Origin: Pseudomonas abietaniphila
Lineage (GTDB): Bacteria; Pseudomonadota; Gammaproteobacteria; Pseudomonadales; Pseudomonadaceae
Length of the DNA stretch: 64,000 nt
Direction: 5' to 3'
NCBI RefSeq assembly: GCF_039697315.1
Contig: NZ_CP155619.1
Location: 3,410,001 to 3,474,000 of the forward strand
The position numbers and the translations under genes are program-made. Below are positions 62,301-64,000 of this stretch, piece by piece; positions within the stretch are counted from its first letter, which is position 1; each line of letters begins with the position of its first letter. A model generated the notes under the pieces. It worked only from the letters and a program-made list of their open reading frames with translations. It was not told where the DNA came from and searched no databases.

Positions 62301-62345
62301 GCCCTAAAACGGCGCCTTGAGGCCGTTTTTGCCGCACTTTAGGGC
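62301..62345. promoter_or_regulatory. Nested dyads in the spuI/spuA divergent promoter region
   Basis: GCCCTAAA (62301) and TTTAGGGC (62338) form an outer inverted repeat, enclosing AAACGGC / GCCGTTT. The arrangement in a divergent promoter suggests a regulator-binding site. Confidence 0.45.
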
Positions 62346-62482
62346 GGATTTCAGCCGTTGGAGGTCTTGGGAACTGCGATCTTGAGCGGGGCGTATTTTA
62401 TTTTTTACGGGGCTGTTGTGTAAAAAAATGAACAACGCTAAGCTCGGTCGCAACCCATAACAGCAATAATACCGGGGGTCAC

Positions 62483-63277
62483 ATGTCTCGCCTTCCGCTG
62501 ATCGGCGTCACCGCCTGCACTCAGCAAATCGGCTCGCATGCCTATCACATCAGTGGTGACAAATACGTCCGCGCAGTCGCCGTCGCTGCCAAGGGCCTGC
62601 CGCTGATTCTGCCGTCACTGGCAGAGCTGATCGATCCAGCCGACATACTCTCGGCGGTCGATGGTTTGCTCTTCACCGGTTCTCCTTCCAACGTCGAACC
62701 CTATCACTATAGTGGTCCTGCCAGCGCGCCGGGAACTGCTCATGATCCTGCACGCGACCACACCACCTTACCCCTTATTCGTGCCGCTGTGGCCGCAGGC
62801 GTTCCTGTGCTGGGCATTTGCCGTGGGTTTCAGGAGCTGAATGTGGCGTTTGGTGGGAGTCTGCATCAGAAGGTTCACGAGACAGGAATCTTCATGGATC
62901 ATCGTGAGCCAGACAACGAACCCGTTGAAATTCAATACGCTCCCAGCCATCCGATGCACATCGAGCCGGGCGGTGTATTGGCAGGTCTGGGTATGCGCGA
63001 GGAAATTCGTGTCAATTCAATTCACGGCCAGGGCGTTGAGCGTCTCGCGCCCGGTTTGCGGGTCGAAGCGACTGCTCCGGATGGCCTGATTGAAGCGATC
63101 TCGGTGCCAGCGGGCGCGCCTTTTGCTACAGCCAATGTGTTCGCACTGGGCGTTCAGTGGCATCCGGAGTGGCAGGTCACGCAAAACCCCGACTATCTTT
63201 CAATCTTCCAGGCATTTGGCGATGCCTGTCGAAAACGGGCAGTACAACGCGACGCACAAGCGTTAAAAAACGCCTGA
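62483..63277 (+). CDS. spuA: Gamma-glutamyl-gamma-aminobutyrate hydrolase (PuuD/SpuA-type)
   Basis: A 264-residue class I glutamine-amidotransferase-like hydrolase that releases GABA (or a related amine product) from its gamma-glutamyl conjugate. Catalytic cysteine in VLGICRGFQELNV, histidine and glutamate in GVQWHPEWQV; the GSPSNVEPYHY segment is family-typical. It is followed 42 bases later by a second glutamine-synthetase-like gene. Together with the ligases it forms the putrescine catabolic route. Confidence 0.92.
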   Translation: MSRLPLIGVTACTQQIGSHAYHISGDKYVRAVAVAAKGLPLILPSLAELIDPADILSAVDGLLFTGSPSNVEPYHYSGPASAPGTAHDPARDHTTLPLIRAAVAAGVPVLGICRGFQELNVAFGGSLHQKVHETGIFMDHREPDNEPVEIQYAPSHPMHIEPGGVLAGLGMREEIRVNSIHGQGVERLAPGLRVEATAPDGLIEAISVPAGAPFATANVFALGVQWHPEWQVTQNPDYLSIFQAFGDACRKRAVQRDAQALKNA

Positions 63278-63319
63278 TCGCCATGATGGCGACCAGGAAA
63301 TAAAACCCCTGAGGTATTT

Positions 63320-64000
63320 ATGAGTACCAACCTCGACCAGCTCACCGATTGGTTGAAAGAACACAGGATCACCGAAGTCGAGTGCATGATCTCCGACCTC
63401 ACCGGTATCACGCGCGGCAAGATCTCTCCGACCAACAAGTTCATTGCCGAGAAGGGCATGCGCTTGCCGGAAAGCGTATTGCTCCAGACCGTGACCGGCG
63501 ATTACGTCGAAGACGACATTTATTATGAGTTGCTGGACCCTGCAGACATCGATATGTTCTGCCGTCCTGACCAGAACGCGGTGTATCTGGTCCCCTGGGC
63601 GATCGAGCCCACTGCGCAGGTGATCCACGACACCTACGACAAGCAGGGCAACCCCATCGAGCTGTCGCCGCGCAACGTATTGAAAAAAGTGCTCAAGCTC
63701 TATGCCGATCAAGGCTGGCAGCCCATCGTGGCGCCGGAGATGGAGTTCTACCTCACCAAGCGTAGCGACGACCCGGATTATCCATTGCAGCCGCCAGTCG
63801 GCCGTTCAGGCCGTCCGGAGACAGGTCGTCAGTCTTTCTCCATTGAAGCCGCCAACGAATTCGACCCGTTGTTCGAAGACGTCTATGACTGGTGCGAACT
63901 GCAGAACCTGGACCTCGACACGCTGATCCACGAAGACGGCACCGCGCAGATGGAAATCAACTTCCGTCACGGTGATGCGCTCTCGCTGGCCGATCAGATC
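63320..64000 (+). CDS. spuB: Glutamine-synthetase-like gamma-glutamylpolyamine synthetase, 5' part
   Basis: The first 227 residues of a second glutamine-synthetase-like ligase; the gene runs off the window. N-terminal domain MSTNLDQLTDWLKEHRITEVECMISDLTGITRGKISPTNKF, then the start of the catalytic domain (IVAPEMEFYLTKR, with the conserved ExE) and IHEDGTAQMEINF. It lies directly after spuA in the order of P. aeruginosa spuAB, so it probably glutamylates putrescine. GAGG lies 5 bases before the ATG. Confidence 0.9.
   Translation, partial: MSTNLDQLTDWLKEHRITEVECMISDLTGITRGKISPTNKFIAEKGMRLPESVLLQTVTGDYVEDDIYYELLDPADIDMFCRPDQNAVYLVPWAIEPTAQVIHDTYDKQGNPIELSPRNVLKKVLKLYADQGWQPIVAPEMEFYLTKRSDDPDYPLQPPVGRSGRPETGRQSFSIEAANEFDPLFEDVYDWCELQNLDLDTLIHEDGTAQMEINFRHGDALSLADQI

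Overview
The window is chromosomal DNA from a Pseudomonas of the fluorescens/putida/syringae complex. Evidence for this is the high GC content with long antisense shadow ORFs, the hisB-hisH-DUF2164-hisA-hisF cluster, OprD/OprE-type porins, the tauABCD/porin/lsfA/ssu sulfur block, and many Pseudomonas REP palindromes (GAGCGAGCTTGCTCGCGA and GAGCGAATTCATTCGCGA types). No plasmid, prophage or CRISPR array is visible.

Layout. 1-6.9 kb: 3' end of a class III aminotransferase, aguB-aguA (agmatine to putrescine), an OprE-like porin, an AraC regulator, a XapX protein and an MDR oxidoreductase. 6.9-7.8 kb: tandem array of ~140-bp REP-containing units. 7.8-10.1 kb: an orphan periplasmic binding protein, two small unknown genes, and an XRE regulator with two matched operator-like dyads. 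10.1-14.9 kb: LysR, type III CoA-transferase, HMG-CoA lyase and an ACS-family MFS transporter, probably a catabolic unit for a branched dicarboxylate. 14.9-18.3 kb: M48 lipoprotein protease, small exported protein and a CHASE2 protein, with a likely A7 frameshift. 18.7-22.4 kb: DUF3077-like gene, then an AT-richer accessory island carrying hcp, a glycine-zipper (channel-type) T6SS effector candidate and a membrane immunity candidate, followed by debris and tRNA-Thr.

22.7-29.3 kb: methyltransferase, basic amino-acid ABC transporter (order P-J-Q-M) and a GabP-like permease. 29.3-34.7 kb: cytochrome b561, unknown protein, tRNA-Phe, yggX-mutY, a striking inverted/tandem repeat cluster and asmA-like. 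35-41.4 kb: OFA-family antiporter, the his cluster (interrupted by a REP pair between hisA and hisF) and an orphan binding protein. 41.6-49.3 kb: YibQ-type deacetylase, ctpA-like S41 protease, envC and gpmI on the minus strand; rhodanese, grxC and secB on plus; trmL and a small membrane protein divergent. 49.7-59.7 kb: sulfur-starvation block tauDCBA, porin, lsfA, ssuA-ssuC-ssuB-ssuF; ssuE and ssuD, normally in this operon, are absent. 59.9-64 kb: TetR regulator and the glutamylated-putrescine genes (two glutamine-synthetase-like ligases and a PuuD-type hydrolase), the last running off the window.

Functionally, the two ends bracket polyamine catabolism (agmatine to putrescine on the left, gamma-glutamyl-putrescine on the right), while the middle is nutrient transport, amino-acid biosynthesis and housekeeping. 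The best candidate for a distinctive system is the hcp/effector/immunity module at 19.8-21.7 kb with its structured leader; second is the CoA-transferase/HMG-CoA-lyase/MFS cluster. All family assignments come from reading the sequence; no database search was run.
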